DNA of 34,624 nucleotides from Rhodospirillales bacterium (GCA_015654615.1 JAATGN010000139.1:1-34624), one strand, 5' to 3'; positions 15,557-24,524 are shown, numbered from the stretch's first letter. Notes: generated by a model from the sequence alone, not told the origin. Translations and numbers: made by a program.

Positions 15557-16318
15557 CTAATGGCGGATGATCTGGCTGAGAAATTGCCGTGTCCGTTCTT
15601 CCTTGGGATTGCCGAACAATTCGGACGGCGTGTTCATTTCGACGACCTGTCCGTCGGCCATGAACACCACCTTGTCAGCAACGGTCCGGGCGAAGCCCAT
15701 TTCGTGGGTGACGCAGACCATGGTCATCCCTTCCTGGGCCAATTCGACCATCACATCCAGCACTTCCTTGATCATTTCCGGATCGAGCGCCGAGGTCGGC
15801 TCGTCGAACAGCATGATGCTGGGCCGCATGCACAGGCTGCGGGCGATGGCGACGCGCTGCTGCTGGCCGCCCGACAATTGGCCGGGATATTTCCTGGCCT
15901 GTTCGTGGATCTTCACCCGTTCCAGATATTTCATCGCGATGTCGGCCGCTTCGGCCTTCGGCATATGCTTCACCCAGATCGGGGCCAGCGTCAGATTCTC
16001 CAGCACGGTCAGATGGGGGAACAGATTGAACTGCTGGAACACCATGCCCACCTCGCGGCGCACCTTTTCCACCGCCTTGACGTCGTTCGAGACCTCCGTC
16101 CCATTGACCAGGATGGAACCGCTCTGATGTTCCTCGAGGCGATTGATGCAGCGGATCATCGTGGATTTTCCCGAGCCCGAGGGACCGGCCACCACCACCC
16201 GTTCCCCCTTGCGGACATCAAGATTGATATTCTGCAAGGCGTGAAACGTTCCGTACCACTTGTTGACGTCCTTGAGCGAGATGACGATTTCGTCGTTCGG
16301 CATGAAGCTTGTTCCCAT
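15557..16318 (-). CDS. aapP: General L-amino-acid ABC transporter, ATP-binding protein
   Basis: The protein has 253 residues. Walker [10 protein letters not shown] is at 45, the Q-loop at FQQFNLFPH, the signature LSGGQQQR at 148, Walker [14 protein letters not shown] at 168 and the switch His in VTHEMGF. All ATPase residues are present, as in the GlnQ/AapP polar amino-acid subgroup. The ATG at 16318 overlaps the aapM stop by one base (TGATG). A second Met at residue 6 is possible. The longer open frame running to 17125 is antisense-like read-through over aapM in another frame and is rejected. Confidence 0.96.
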   Translation of the reverse strand: MGTSFMPNDEIVISLKDVNKWYGTFHALQNINLDVRKGERVVVAGPSGSGKSTMIRCINRLEEHQSGSILVNGTEVSNDVKAVEKVRREVGMVFQQFNLFPHLTVLENLTLAPIWVKHMPKAEAADIAMKYLERVKIHEQARKYPGQLSGGQQQRVAIARSLCMRPSIMLFDEPTSALDPEMIKEVLDVMVELAQEGMTMVCVTHEMGFARTVADKVVFMADGQVVEMNTPSELFGNPKEERTRQFLSQIIRH

Positions 16319-17415
16319 CACCCGCGGCGCACGCCGGAACTCAGGCGGCGCTCGAGATATTGACTGTATTGCGACATCACATAGGAAAAGGCGAAATAGA
16401 TCAACGCCGCCACCACATAGCCCTCGACGTAGAAGGCCCGCCACTGCGGATCGGACAGCGCGGCCTTGGTGCTGGCCAGCAGATCGTAAAGACCGATGAT
16501 GATGACCAGGGAGGTGTCCTTGAAGGTGGTGATGAATTGCCCGACCAGCGGCGGGATGACCAGACGCAGGGCTTGCGGCAAGATCACCAGGCGCATCTTC
16601 TGCCAGTAGGTCAGGCCGATCGAATCGGCCGCTTCGTACTGGCCGCGCGGGATGGCCTGCAGTCCGCCGCGCACGATCTCGGCGAGATAGGCGGCGGTGA
16701 ACAGGATGATGCCGAGTTGCGCCCGCAAGAGCTTGTCGAAGGTGACGCCTTCCGGCATGAACAGCGGGAACATGATCGAGGCCATGAACAAGACGCTGAT
16801 CAAGGGCACGCCGCGCCAGAGTTCGATATAGACGATGCACCAGGCCCGCACCGCGGGCAATTGCGACCGCCGGCCCAGCGCCAGGACGACGGCCAGCGGG
16901 AAGGACAGCACGATGCCGTTGACCGACAGGATCAAGGTCAGCGGCAGACCGCCCCAGCGATCGTTGGAGATCGGAACCAGGCCGAAAAGACCGCCCCACA
17001 TCAGGATCGCCACGACGACCAGTCCGAGCGGCAGGAGCCACCCCAACCACGGCTTCCAGAAACGCGGATTGGCCGACACCAGCATCATCGCTATGAACAG
17101 AAGAACGGCCAGAAACGGACGCCATTGCTCCTCATAGGGATAAATGCCGAAGAGGATCAGCCGATATTTCTCGGCGACGAATCCCCAGCAGGCGCCGCCG
17201 GCGGCGCGGCACGCGGCCGGATCGGCGACCCAGGTGGCCTTCACCACCGCCCAATCGACCAGCGACGGCACGATCAGCCACAGGGCCCACAAGGCGGCCA
17301 GGCTCAGCACCGTGTTGGCCGGCGAACCGAACAGATGGCGGCGCGCCCAACCGAGCGCCCGGCCGGGCCAGCCGCCCACGGCGACATCCGGCGCCAGGGA
17401 AGAAGAGTCCGCCAT
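16318..17415 (-). CDS. aapM: General L-amino-acid ABC transporter, permease
   Basis: The 365-residue inner-membrane protein has a long N-terminal region with several hydrophobic segments ([25 protein letters not shown]) and a C-terminal BPD_transp_1 domain. The EAA loop reads [30 protein letters not shown], split here only for description, and contacts AapP. The extended N-terminus is characteristic of AapM compared with HisM/GlnP permeases. GGGGAGGG precedes the ATG. It starts 1 bp after the aapQ stop. Confidence 0.95.
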   Translation of the reverse strand: MADSSSLAPDVAVGGWPGRALGWARRHLFGSPANTVLSLAALWALWLIVPSLVDWAVVKATWVADPAACRAAGGACWGFVAEKYRLILFGIYPYEEQWRPFLAVLLFIAMMLVSANPRFWKPWLGWLLPLGLVVVAILMWGGLFGLVPISNDRWGGLPLTLILSVNGIVLSFPLAVVLALGRRSQLPAVRAWCIVYIELWRGVPLISVLFMASIMFPLFMPEGVTFDKLLRAQLGIILFTAAYLAEIVRGGLQAIPRGQYEAADSIGLTYWQKMRLVILPQALRLVIPPLVGQFITTFKDTSLVIIIGLYDLLASTKAALSDPQWRAFYVEGYVVAALIYFAFSYVMSQYSQYLERRLSSGVRRG

Positions 17416-17416
17416 G

Positions 17417-18610
17417 TCAGCGCCCTCCCCGCAAGGCGACGTGTTTGTTGTACCAGTTCATCACCAGGGACAGGAACAGACTGATCGCCAGATAGGTCCC
17501 CATGATGATGGAGACGCCTTCGACCGCCTGGCCCGTCTGGTTGATGGCGGTGTTGGCCACGCTCACCAGGTCGGGAAAGCCGATCGCCACGGCCAGCGGC
17601 GAATTCTTCACCAGATTGAGATATTGGCTGGTCAGGGGAGGAATGATCACCCGCAGGCTTTGCGGCAGGACGACCAGGCGCAGCACCTGCATGCGCGACA
17701 GGCCGAGGGCCAGCGCCGCCTCGGTCTGGCCGTAGGAGACGGCCAGAATGCCGCTGCGCACGATCTCGGCGATGAAGGCGCCGGTATAGATCACCAATCC
17801 CAACAGCAAGGCGGCGAATTCGGGGCTGAGCGTCGAGCCGCCGACGAAATTGAATCCGGCCAAATGCGGCACATCGAAGGAAAGCGCCGCTCCCATCGCC
17901 AGGAAAACCAGCAGCGGCAGGCCGAGGATCAGTCCCGCGCCGCTCCACAGCACCGGAAAATAACGTCCGGTCCGTTCCTGGCGCCGACGCGCCCAGAAAA
18001 AGACCAGAACGCTGATCAGCACGCCCAAAAGCAAGGCCGCCGCCACCGCCAGGGCGTTGTCGTCCCAGATCAGGGAGGGGACGCGGAGACCGCGGTTGGA
18101 CAGATAGATATGATCGAACAGATTGAAGGCGTTGCGCGACAGCGGCAGGGAAACGGTGATCACCGAATAGCAGAACAGCAGCAGCAGCAGTACCGGAACA
18201 TTGCGCATGGCCTCGACATAAGCCGAGGCCAGCTTGGCGACCAGCCAATTGTGCGACAATCGCGCGATGCCCATGACGATGCCCAGCAGCGTGGTCAGGA
18301 CGATGCCGAGAACCGAGATCTCCAGGGTATTGAGCAGCCCGACCTCGAAGGCCCGCAGGTAGGAATCGGACGGGACGTAATCGACCAGATGCTCGCTGAT
18401 GCCGAAGCCGGCCTCACGGTCCAGGAACCCGAAGCCGGTGGCGATGTGACGGGCATTGAGATTGGTCAGCGTGTTGGCGACGAGGAACCAGCCGAGCGCC
18501 ACCACCGCCGCCATCAACAGCACCTGATAAAGGACTCCGCGGAATCGCTCATTGTTCCACCAATGATGAAATTCCGCGGAGGACGCAGCGGACGAAACAG
18601 GATCAACCAT
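17417..18610 (-). CDS. aapQ: General L-amino-acid ABC transporter, permease
   Basis: The 397-residue permease pairs with AapM. A hydrophobic segment near 27-50 (FRGVLYQVLLMAAVVALGWF) is followed by a large periplasmic part and a C-terminal transport domain whose EAA loop contains EAALALGLSRMQVLRLVVLP. Segments such as RNVPVLLLLLFCY and GLVIYTGAFIAEIVRSGIL are typical of the AapQ/GltK group. It lies 9 bp after aapJ with no strong ribosome site, which suggests coupling to upstream translation. Confidence 0.95.
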   Translation of the reverse strand: MVDPVSSAASSAEFHHWWNNERFRGVLYQVLLMAAVVALGWFLVANTLTNLNARHIATGFGFLDREAGFGISEHLVDYVPSDSYLRAFEVGLLNTLEISVLGIVLTTLLGIVMGIARLSHNWLVAKLASAYVEAMRNVPVLLLLLFCYSVITVSLPLSRNAFNLFDHIYLSNRGLRVPSLIWDDNALAVAAALLLGVLISVLVFFWARRRQERTGRYFPVLWSGAGLILGLPLLVFLAMGAALSFDVPHLAGFNFVGGSTLSPEFAALLLGLVIYTGAFIAEIVRSGILAVSYGQTEAALALGLSRMQVLRLVVLPQSLRVIIPPLTSQYLNLVKNSPLAVAIGFPDLVSVANTAINQTGQAVEGVSIIMGTYLAISLFLSLVMNWYNKHVALRGGR

Positions 18611-18619
18611 GGTCGACGG

Positions 18620-19639
18620 TCAGCGGATCGGCATGGCGTACATCAGTCCGCCCTTGTTCCACAGATCGTTCAATCCGCGCTCGAGCTTCAATTTGGAATC
18701 CTTGCCGACGTTGCGGTCGTAGCTTTCGCCGTAATTGCCGACCTGCTTGATGACGTTATAGGCCCACTTCTCGTCGACCCCGAGGCTCTTGCCCATGCCG
18801 GGCGTGACGCCCAGAAGCCGCTGGATGTTCGGATCGGTGCTTTTCAGCTGCGATTCGACATTGGCCGAGGTCACGCCGCGCTCTTCGGCATCGATCATCG
18901 CCTGGAACGCCCATTTCACCAGATTGAACCATTGGTCGTCGCCCTGGCGGACCGCCGTCGCCAAGGGCTCCTTGGAAATGCGTTCCGGCAAGATGACATA
19001 GTCGTCGGGGACGGGGGTCTGGTTGGCGCGGATGGCGGCAAGCTGGGAACCGTCCGAGGTCATCGCGTCGCAACGCCCCGCGATGAAGGCGCTGGCCGCC
19101 TCTTCGAAACTTTCGATGGTCACCGGCTTGATGTCGAGCTTGTTGGCCCGGGCGAAGTCCGACAAATTAAGTTCCGTGGTGGTGCCGGTCTGCACGCAGA
19201 CGGTGGCGCCGTTCAGTTCCTTGGCGCTTTTCACGCCCAGCTTCTTGGCGACCAGAAAACCCTGGCCGTCATAGAAATCGACGCCGGAGAACAGCAGGCC
19301 GTTGGAGGCTTCGCGCGTCAGCGTCCAGGTGGTGTTGCGCGACAGGAGATCGACCTCGCCCGATTGCAGCGCCGGCAGGCGCTGCTGCGCGGACAGGGGG
19401 ACGTAGCGGACCTTGGTCGCATCGCCGAACATCGCCGCGGCGACGGCGCGACAGACATCCACGTCCAGACCGGCCCAATTGCCCTTCTGGTCCGGCGCAC
19501 CGAACCCGCCAAGGCCTGTATGAACACCGCAGACAACTTGTCCGCGGCTTTTAACGGAATCGAAAGTCTGGCCGGCTTCGGCAACACCCGCAATACCCAG
19601 CAGCGTTGTTGCGACGAAAAGGGAGAGGATGGCCTTCAT
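18620..19639 (-). CDS. aapJ: General L-amino-acid ABC transporter, periplasmic binding protein
   Basis: The protein has 339 residues from the ATG at 19639, with GGAGGG eight bases upstream; an in-frame start at 19660 would place extra charged residues before the signal peptide. The signal peptide is MKAILSLFVATTLLGIAGVAEA with cleavage after AEA. The mature part is a class 3 solute-binding protein (GKNWAGLDVDVCRAVAAAMFGD-like segment, RNTTWTLTREA, QTGTTTELNLSDF). AapJ of rhizobia is of similar size and binds a broad set of L-amino acids. It is the first gene of the operon, so binding protein is made in excess. Confidence 0.95.
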   Translation of the reverse strand: MKAILSLFVATTLLGIAGVAEAGQTFDSVKSRGQVVCGVHTGLGGFGAPDQKGNWAGLDVDVCRAVAAAMFGDATKVRYVPLSAQQRLPALQSGEVDLLSRNTTWTLTREASNGLLFSGVDFYDGQGFLVAKKLGVKSAKELNGATVCVQTGTTTELNLSDFARANKLDIKPVTIESFEEAASAFIAGRCDAMTSDGSQLAAIRANQTPVPDDYVILPERISKEPLATAVRQGDDQWFNLVKWAFQAMIDAEERGVTSANVESQLKSTDPNIQRLLGVTPGMGKSLGVDEKWAYNVIKQVGNYGESYDRNVGKDSKLKLERGLNDLWNKGGLMYAMPIR

Positions 19640-19669
19640 TCGTCGTTCCCTCCAAGACAATTAGGATAG

Positions 19670-19711
19670 GACGTCAGTTCATGGCGACGTCAATTGCCGC
19701 ATGATGACGTT
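19670..19711. promoter_or_regulatory. Three GACGTC-type sites upstream of aapJ
   Basis: GACGTC occurs at 19670-19675 and 19686-19691, and GACGTT at 19706-19711. The first is 31 bp before the aapJ start and the spacing is 16 and 20 bp, near two helical turns. They may be operator half-sites for the aap operon. The rest of the gap, 19712-19951, holds no gene I can support. Confidence 0.35.
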
Positions 19712-19951
19712 ACATTTCCATGCTTACAAGAGGCTGCCGCCACATTTTGGGCAAATCATCGACTTCGCCTGAAATTGCCCGCGAATGGAGCAGGCAACCG
19801 CCGCTCATTGCGAAAAGGCGGACTGGCCTCTCCGTGGGGATTACCCAAGTATTCGACAGATCGATTTTCGGCCCGCGGCCATAAAACCATATAGGAACGC
19901 GCAATGATTGTAGCAGAACATAAGATGATCACTTGACAATTGCCAAAGCGG

Positions 19952-19994
19952 GCCGCCGTCTTGCCGCGGCGGCGCCATGCGGCAAGACGGCGGC
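19952..19994 (-). terminator. Strong hairpin after the pirin gene
   Basis: GCCGCCGTCTTGCCGC (19952-19967) and GCGGCAAGACGGCGGC (19979-19994) form a perfect 16-bp stem with an 11-base loop, 5 bp beyond the pirin stop. Only a short T stretch (CTTTGG) follows on the minus strand, so it may be an imperfect intrinsic terminator. Confidence 0.65.
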
Positions 19995-19998
19995 GCGG

Positions 19999-20700
19999 TC
20001 ACGCAAGGTCGAACAGCAGAAACTCGCTCTGCTTATCCGCCTCGATGGCGACCGCGTCGGCCAATTCGACGGCCGCGCCGTCGCCCGCCCGAAGCGGCCG
20101 GCCGTCGAGGCGGATCTGTCCGTCGATCATCTGCAGCCAGACGCCCCGGCCGGCCTTCAAGGCGTGGGTCACGCGGGCGCCGGCATCGAGCTTCGCCGCG
20201 TAAAGCGCCACGTCCTGGTGAATGGTCACCGCGCCGTCCCGACCGTCCGGGGCGGCGATCAGACGCAGCCGATTGCGTTTCTCCTCGTCCGAAAACATCT
20301 TTTGCTCATAGCCGGGCGCCAAGCCTTCCTCGGCCGGCAACAGCCAGATCTGCAGCAATTTGACCGCCTCGGACCGCGACGCATTGAACTCGGAGTGGCG
20401 AATGCCGGTGCCGGCCGTCATGCGCTGGACCTCGCCCGGACGGATGATCGAATGCTCTCCCATGCTGTCGCGATGTTCGAGCGCGCCCTCGGTGACATAG
20501 GTCACGATCTCCATATCGTGATGGCCATGCGTGCCGAATCCCATCGCCGAGGCGATGACGTCCTCGTTGATGACGCGGAGGGCGCGAAACCCCATGTGTT
20601 CCGGATCGTAATAGTGGGCGAAAGAGAAACTGTGGCGGCTGTCGAGCCAACCGTGGTCGGCGTGCCCGCGGGCGGCCGAGGGACGCAGCGTAAGGGTCAT
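19999..20700 (-). CDS. Pirin-family bicupin protein (YhhW/quercetinase-like)
   Basis: The protein has 233 residues from the ATG at 20700, with AGGAGA seven bases upstream; a longer frame to 20718 is less likely. The N-terminal cupin shows the metal-ligand pattern FGTHGHHDMEIVTYVTEG and later GIRHSEFNAS, giving the His/His/His/Glu set of pirins. The length matches E. coli YhhW (about 231), which has quercetin 2,3-dioxygenase activity in vitro. The physiological role is open. It is divergent from a LysR-type regulator with about 127 bp between starts, the usual sign of local control. Confidence 0.93.
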   Translation of the reverse strand: MTLTLRPSAARGHADHGWLDSRHSFSFAHYYDPEHMGFRALRVINEDVIASAMGFGTHGHHDMEIVTYVTEGALEHRDSMGEHSIIRPGEVQRMTAGTGIRHSEFNASRSEAVKLLQIWLLPAEEGLAPGYEQKMFSDEEKRNRLRLIAAPDGRDGAVTIHQDVALYAAKLDAGARVTHALKAGRGVWLQMIDGQIRLDGRPLRAGDGAAVELADAVAIEADKQSEFLLFDLA

Positions 20701-20827
20701 GGCGGTATCTCCTGGCAAAAGGAAGGTTCACTCTTGGGGAACAAGATATTCATCGCCGCCCCATGGGACAATCTGCGACAATTGCATCATACTGTTGCTG
20801 GTCAAGCGACAATTGGGGGAGGAACTC

Positions 20828-21739
20828 TTGGATCGCCTGGACACCATGGAAGCCTTCGTCCGTGTTGCCGACAGCCGCAGCTTTTCGGAAGCGGCGCGGC
20901 GTCTCAGACTGTCGAAATCGGTGGTGAGCCGCCAGGTCTCGGCCCTGGAGACCCACCTGGGCGCCCGCCTGTTCCACCGCACCACGCGGAGCCTGTCGCT
21001 CACCGAAGTCGGCCAGGCCTATTACGAACGGTGCGCGCGGATCCTGGCCGAGATCGAAGAGGCCAATCTTTCGGTGAGCAGCCTGCAGACCGAACCGCGC
21101 GGCAAGCTGCGGATCAATGCGCCGATGAGTTTCGGCGTCCTGCATTTGGCGCCCCTGCTGCCGAGCTTCCTGGAGCGCTATCCGCAGATCGACATCGACA
21201 TGGCGATGAGCGACCGTTTCGTCAGTCTGGTCGACGACGGTTTCGACGTCGCGGTCCGCATCGGAAAACTTGAGGATTCCAGCCTGATCGCCCGCCATCT
21301 GGCGCCCCTGCGCCGGGTCGTCTGCGCCAGTCCCGCCTATTTGGCGGCCCGCGGCACGCCGCGGACGCCGGACGATCTGGCCGGCCATTGCTGCCTGACC
21401 TACAGCAATCGCTCAACGCCGGACGAATGGTCGTTCCAAACCGCCGAAGGACAGCGCTGGCCGGTCGAAGTGCATGGCCGTCTGCGCGTCAACAACGGCG
21501 ACGCGCTTCGCGAAGCCGCGCTCGGCGGGGTCGGCATCATCACGCTGCCCAGCTTCATCGTCGGGCGCGACCTGCAGGCCGGCACCCTGGTCGCCCTGCT
21601 CGCCGAGCATGTGCCGCAGGACGCGGCCATCCATGCGGTTTATCCGCACAACCGCCATCTGTCGCCGAAGGTTCGCGCCTTCGTCGATTTTCTGGTGGAA
21701 CATATCGGCCCGCGCCCCTATTGGGACTTGGTGGAATAG
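20828..21739 (+). CDS. LysR-family transcriptional regulator
   Basis: The protein has 303 residues from the TTG at 20828, with GGAGG five bases upstream; the in-frame ATG at 20846 is an alternative. The N-terminal winged helix-turn-helix (MEAFVRVADSRSFSEAARRL, SKSVVSRQVSALETHLGARL, FHRTTRSLSLTEVG) is followed by a LysR substrate-binding domain. The arrangement, divergent from pirin and 103 bp upstream of a glutathionyl-hydroquinone reductase, suggests it controls one or both. The CATCATACTGTTGCTGG region before it may hold its site, but no clear T-N11-A box was fixed. Confidence 0.92.
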   Translation: MDRLDTMEAFVRVADSRSFSEAARRLRLSKSVVSRQVSALETHLGARLFHRTTRSLSLTEVGQAYYERCARILAEIEEANLSVSSLQTEPRGKLRINAPMSFGVLHLAPLLPSFLERYPQIDIDMAMSDRFVSLVDDGFDVAVRIGKLEDSSLIARHLAPLRRVVCASPAYLAARGTPRTPDDLAGHCCLTYSNRSTPDEWSFQTAEGQRWPVEVHGRLRVNNGDALREAALGGVGIITLPSFIVGRDLQAGTLVALLAEHVPQDAAIHAVYPHNRHLSPKVRAFVDFLVEHIGPRPYWDLVE

Positions 21740-21842
21740 CACCGTTCCGCGTCCCGCAACGCTGTTTTGCCGCCGCGACGGATTGCGCCGGCGCGACGGT
21801 CGGGCCGATGATGCGACTCGAACACCAGGTGAGGAAGAGCAG

Positions 21843-22790
21843 ATGGGATTGCTGGTAGACGGCCAGTGGCAGGACAAATGGTATGATACGGCCGCCGAAA
21901 ACGGCCGCTTTGTCCGCCCCGACGCACAATTTCGTCACAGAATCGGCGAAGCCGGAGACTTCGCGGCCGAGAGCGGCCGCTATCACCTCTATGTCTCCTT
22001 TGCCTGCCCCTGGGCGCATCGGACATTGATTTACCGGACGCTGAAGGGGTTGCAGCCGGTGATCGGGGTCAGCGTCGTCCAGCCCCTGATGCTGGAAAAC
22101 GGCTGGGAATTGGCCGACGGCGCCGACCCGGTCAATGGGGCGCAATTCCTGTGGCAGATCTACGGCAAGGCCGATCCGGCCTACAGCGGCCGCGTCACCG
22201 TGCCGGTCCTCTGGGACAAACGGCGCCAGACCATCGTCAACAACGAATCCTCGGAGATCATCCGGATCCTCGATGCCGATTTCGGTCAACTGGCAAGCGG
22301 CCCGACCTTTTACCCCAGGAATCGCGCCGCCGAAATCGACGCCTGGAACGCCGAGATCTACGCCAACGTCAACAACGGCGTCTATCGCGCCGGCTTCGCC
22401 ACGACGCAAGCCGCTTATGACGACGCTTTCGCCGCGCTGTTCGCCACGCTCGACAAACTCGAAAACCGGCTGCGCGACAATGCCTTCCTGCTGGGCGAGG
22501 CGATCAGCGAGGTCGATTGGCGCCTGTTCACCACCCTGCTGCGTTTCGACGCGGTCTATCACGGCCACTTCAAATGCAACCGGGCGCGCCTGATCGACTT
22601 TCCCGAACTCTGGGACTATACGCGCACCCTGTACCAAGTCCCCGGCGTCGGCGAAACCGTGCATTTCGATCACATCAAGCAGCATTATTACGGCAGCCAT
22701 AAAATGATCAACCCGACCGGAATCGTCCCGAAGGGACCGGAAATGGATTTTCATCAGCCGACCCGCCGCAGCCCATCCTTCTTCAACTGA
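21843..22790 (+). CDS. yqjG: Glutathionyl-hydroquinone reductase (Xi-class glutathione transferase)
   Basis: The protein has 315 residues, the usual length for YqjG/PcpF/ECM4 enzymes. Cys55 lies in SFACPWAHRT, the CPWA motif of the class. Further class features are NNESSEIIRIL, and the C-terminal helical domain with EAISEVDWRLFTTLLRFD and HFKCNRARL. These enzymes reduce glutathionyl-hydroquinones to hydroquinones. The start has GAGGAAG upstream. An open frame in the same phase extends to 21474, but that part overlaps the LysR gene and is not used. Confidence 0.95.
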   Translation: MGLLVDGQWQDKWYDTAAENGRFVRPDAQFRHRIGEAGDFAAESGRYHLYVSFACPWAHRTLIYRTLKGLQPVIGVSVVQPLMLENGWELADGADPVNGAQFLWQIYGKADPAYSGRVTVPVLWDKRRQTIVNNESSEIIRILDADFGQLASGPTFYPRNRAAEIDAWNAEIYANVNNGVYRAGFATTQAAYDDAFAALFATLDKLENRLRDNAFLLGEAISEVDWRLFTTLLRFDAVYHGHFKCNRARLIDFPELWDYTRTLYQVPGVGETVHFDHIKQHYYGSHKMINPTGIVPKGPEMDFHQPTRRSPSFFN

Positions 22791-23044
22791 CCAGTGGGAT
22801 TTCGATTTTCCCAAGAGAATCAAAGTGCTTCCGACCGCGTGAGAAATATCGCTTGCAGAGGGCTTTGCCGAAGCGGCCTGGTCTGCCACACTGGACGCCA
22901 TCGATGACCGTACCGGAGGTCTCCCATGCGTGTTCGACCGGCCTTCTCCAACGCGTCCCACCGCTTCGCTCCCGCGGTCGGTCCCCTTTTGCCGATGCGT
23001 TCCGCGGATCCGGGACTCCGCGCCGGCGGGACAGCGAGGCATCC

Positions 23045-23752
23045 GTGAGAGAGGATCAGCACGGCCGCCTGGTCCGCGAGGCCTTCGACAATTCGGCGCG
23101 CCATTTCGATCGGCTCCGCCGCCGGCTGGTGCCCCGCTTCGACGATTTCTACGGCAGCGTCCTGGAGTTGCTGGAAGACCATCTGTGCGATGAGCCGATC
23201 CATTTCCTCGATCTGGGGGCGGGAACCGGCTTGCTGTCGGAACTGGTGCTCGACCGATTTCCGCAAGCCCGCCTGACCGCCGTCGACATTGCCGAAAAAA
23301 TGGCCGAGCAGGCCCGCCTGCGCCTTGCCCGCTTCGGCGACCGCGTCCGCATCGAGGTGGCCGACTATACGCGCATCGATTTGCCCGGGCCGGCCGATGC
23401 GGTGGTCTCGGCATTGTCCATCCACCATCTGGCCGAAGACGAAAAGCGCAAGCTGTTCCAGCGGATTCACGACACCTTGCAGCCCGGCGGATTGTTCATC
23501 AATGCCGATCAGTCCCTGGCCCCGGCGCCGGACGCCGAACAGGCCTATCACGCGCGCTGGCTGGCCGATGTCCGGGCGTCCGCCCTGGCCGAAAATGATT
23601 TGGCGACGGCATTGGAACATTTGAGCCTCGACTGCAACTCCCTGATGACCGACCAGGTGGCCTGGCTGCGCGAGGCGGGGTTCACCGTGGCCGACGTGGC
23701 ATGGAAGCGCTATCGTTTCACCGTTTTCTGGGCCCGCAAGCATTGCCCATGA
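23045..23752 (+). CDS. Class I SAM-dependent methyltransferase
   Basis: The protein has 235 residues from the GTG at 23045, with GAGG five bases upstream. The frame is open back to 22853, but those extra residues are Arg/Pro-rich and unlike a protein start. Motif I is FLDLGAGTGLLSEL, followed by LTAVDIAEKMAEQAR (acidic end of strand 2) and the post-motif segment ADAVVSALSIHHLAEDEKR. The fold is clear. The substrate is not. The 22791-23044 gap has no gene I can support. Confidence 0.85.
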   Translation: MREDQHGRLVREAFDNSARHFDRLRRRLVPRFDDFYGSVLELLEDHLCDEPIHFLDLGAGTGLLSELVLDRFPQARLTAVDIAEKMAEQARLRLARFGDRVRIEVADYTRIDLPGPADAVVSALSIHHLAEDEKRKLFQRIHDTLQPGGLFINADQSLAPAPDAEQAYHARWLADVRASALAENDLATALEHLSLDCNSLMTDQVAWLREAGFTVADVAWKRYRFTVFWARKHCP

Positions 23753-23820
23753 AAAGGCCGGCGCGCCGGTTCCAGGAGCGAAAGGCGAATTGAATTCGCC
23801 ATCGCCCGCCCTCACATCTG

Positions 23821-23836
23821 CGTTGGACGTCCAACG
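23821..23836. promoter_or_regulatory. Perfect 16-bp palindrome before the small secreted protein gene
   Basis: CGTTGGACGTCCAACG is self-complementary over 16 bp and ends 19 bp before the ATG at 23856 and 7 bp before its GGAG. It could be an operator or a leader hairpin that controls access to the ribosome site. Confidence 0.5.
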
Positions 23837-23855
23837 TCAACGCGGAGTTCAGAGT

Positions 23856-24254
23856 ATGAACCCTTTATTTTCTCCATTTGCCCCCGTCGCCGCCGCAAGC
23901 TTCCTGTTGCTTTCCGTCGTGCCGGCGGGAGCGGCGGACGCATCGAAGGAATTGACCACGGCCATCACCCATGCCGGATTGGCGGCCGGATCGGCGGATT
24001 TGAAGATGGTGCAGACCCATCTGCACCATGTGGTGAATTGCCTGGTCGGCCCCGGCGGCGCCGGCTTCGACGCCGGACCGGGCAATCCTTGCAAGGATCA
24101 AGGGACGGGCGCCATCCCCGATTCGCCGCCCGACAAACAGAAGATATTGCAGACGGCTCTCGCCGTCGCCCAAAGCGGCCTTGCCGAAACCGACCTCGCC
24201 AAGGCCAAGGCCGATGCCTTGGAAACGCAAGCCGCCATCAAGAAAGCGGAATGA
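23856..24254 (+). CDS. Small exported His/Cys-containing protein of unknown function
   Basis: The protein has 132 residues from the ATG at 23856, with GGAG eight bases upstream; the frame is open to 23790 but the signal peptide starts here. The signal peptide (about residues 1-27, ending PAGAA) leads to a mature part of about 105 residues. HxHH at 55-58 (TQTHLHHVVN-like) and Cys62 and Cys79 (NPCKDQGTG) could bind metal or form a disulfide. A helical, Ala/Lys-rich C-terminus (AKAKADALETQAAIKKAE) follows. I do not recognise the family with certainty. Confidence 0.7.
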   Translation: MNPLFSPFAPVAAASFLLLSVVPAGAADASKELTTAITHAGLAAGSADLKMVQTHLHHVVNCLVGPGGAGFDAGPGNPCKDQGTGAIPDSPPDKQKILQTALAVAQSGLAETDLAKAKADALETQAAIKKAE

Positions 24255-24321
24255 CCTTCTGACATTGTCCCAAATACTGTTCCGCTCCAGCGGCCATTGA
24301 AGCCGCGGCCAAGCGCGCGGA

Positions 24322-24386
24322 GGCGCGCGCCCGGCGAGGGACATCAAGAAAAGCCAGAGCGCGATGCCGATTTAAGGCATCGCGCT
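24322..24386. repeat. Left copy of a 65-bp inverted repeat
   Basis: It matches the reverse complement of 25676-25740 at 64 of 65 positions. It contains the hairpin CCAGAGCGCGATGCC/GGCATCGCGCTCTGG, whose right side runs on to about 24392. The position, after the stop of the exported-protein gene and before the 3' end of the convergent gene, also fits a bidirectional terminator. Confidence 0.85.
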
Positions 24387-24496
24387 CTGGGTCCCGGCGG
24401 CGTGGGCGTCCCTGCCCGCGTCTCGGACGATAAGGCGGGCGCGGAGGCCCGCCCCACCGGCGAAGTGAGCCGTATTGGGGCTTTTCCCCATCGCCG

Positions 24497-24524
24497 CCGG
24501 CTCAGTGGCCCCGGCTCAGTGGCC
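24497..24524. repeat. 14-bp tandem duplication at a gene end
   Basis: CCGGCTCAGTGGCC occurs twice in direct contact, at 24497-24510 and 24511-24524. The second copy contains the stop codon (24516-24518) of the leftward unknown gene, so the duplication repeats its last codons and stop. Confidence 0.8.

Noticed and set aside
16319-17125. Upstream extension of aapP
   Set aside because: It overlaps aapM in another frame and reads as Arg/Gly/Pro-rich shadow. The TGATG junction gives the proper start.
17144-19669. Rightward open frame of 841 codons opposite aapQ and aapJ
   Set aside because: It is an antisense shadow of well-supported transporter genes with no recognisable domain.
19710-19904. 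Leftward ORF of 64 codons upstream of aapJ
   Set aside because: It has no ribosome site or recognisable feature and lies in the control region; too weak to call.
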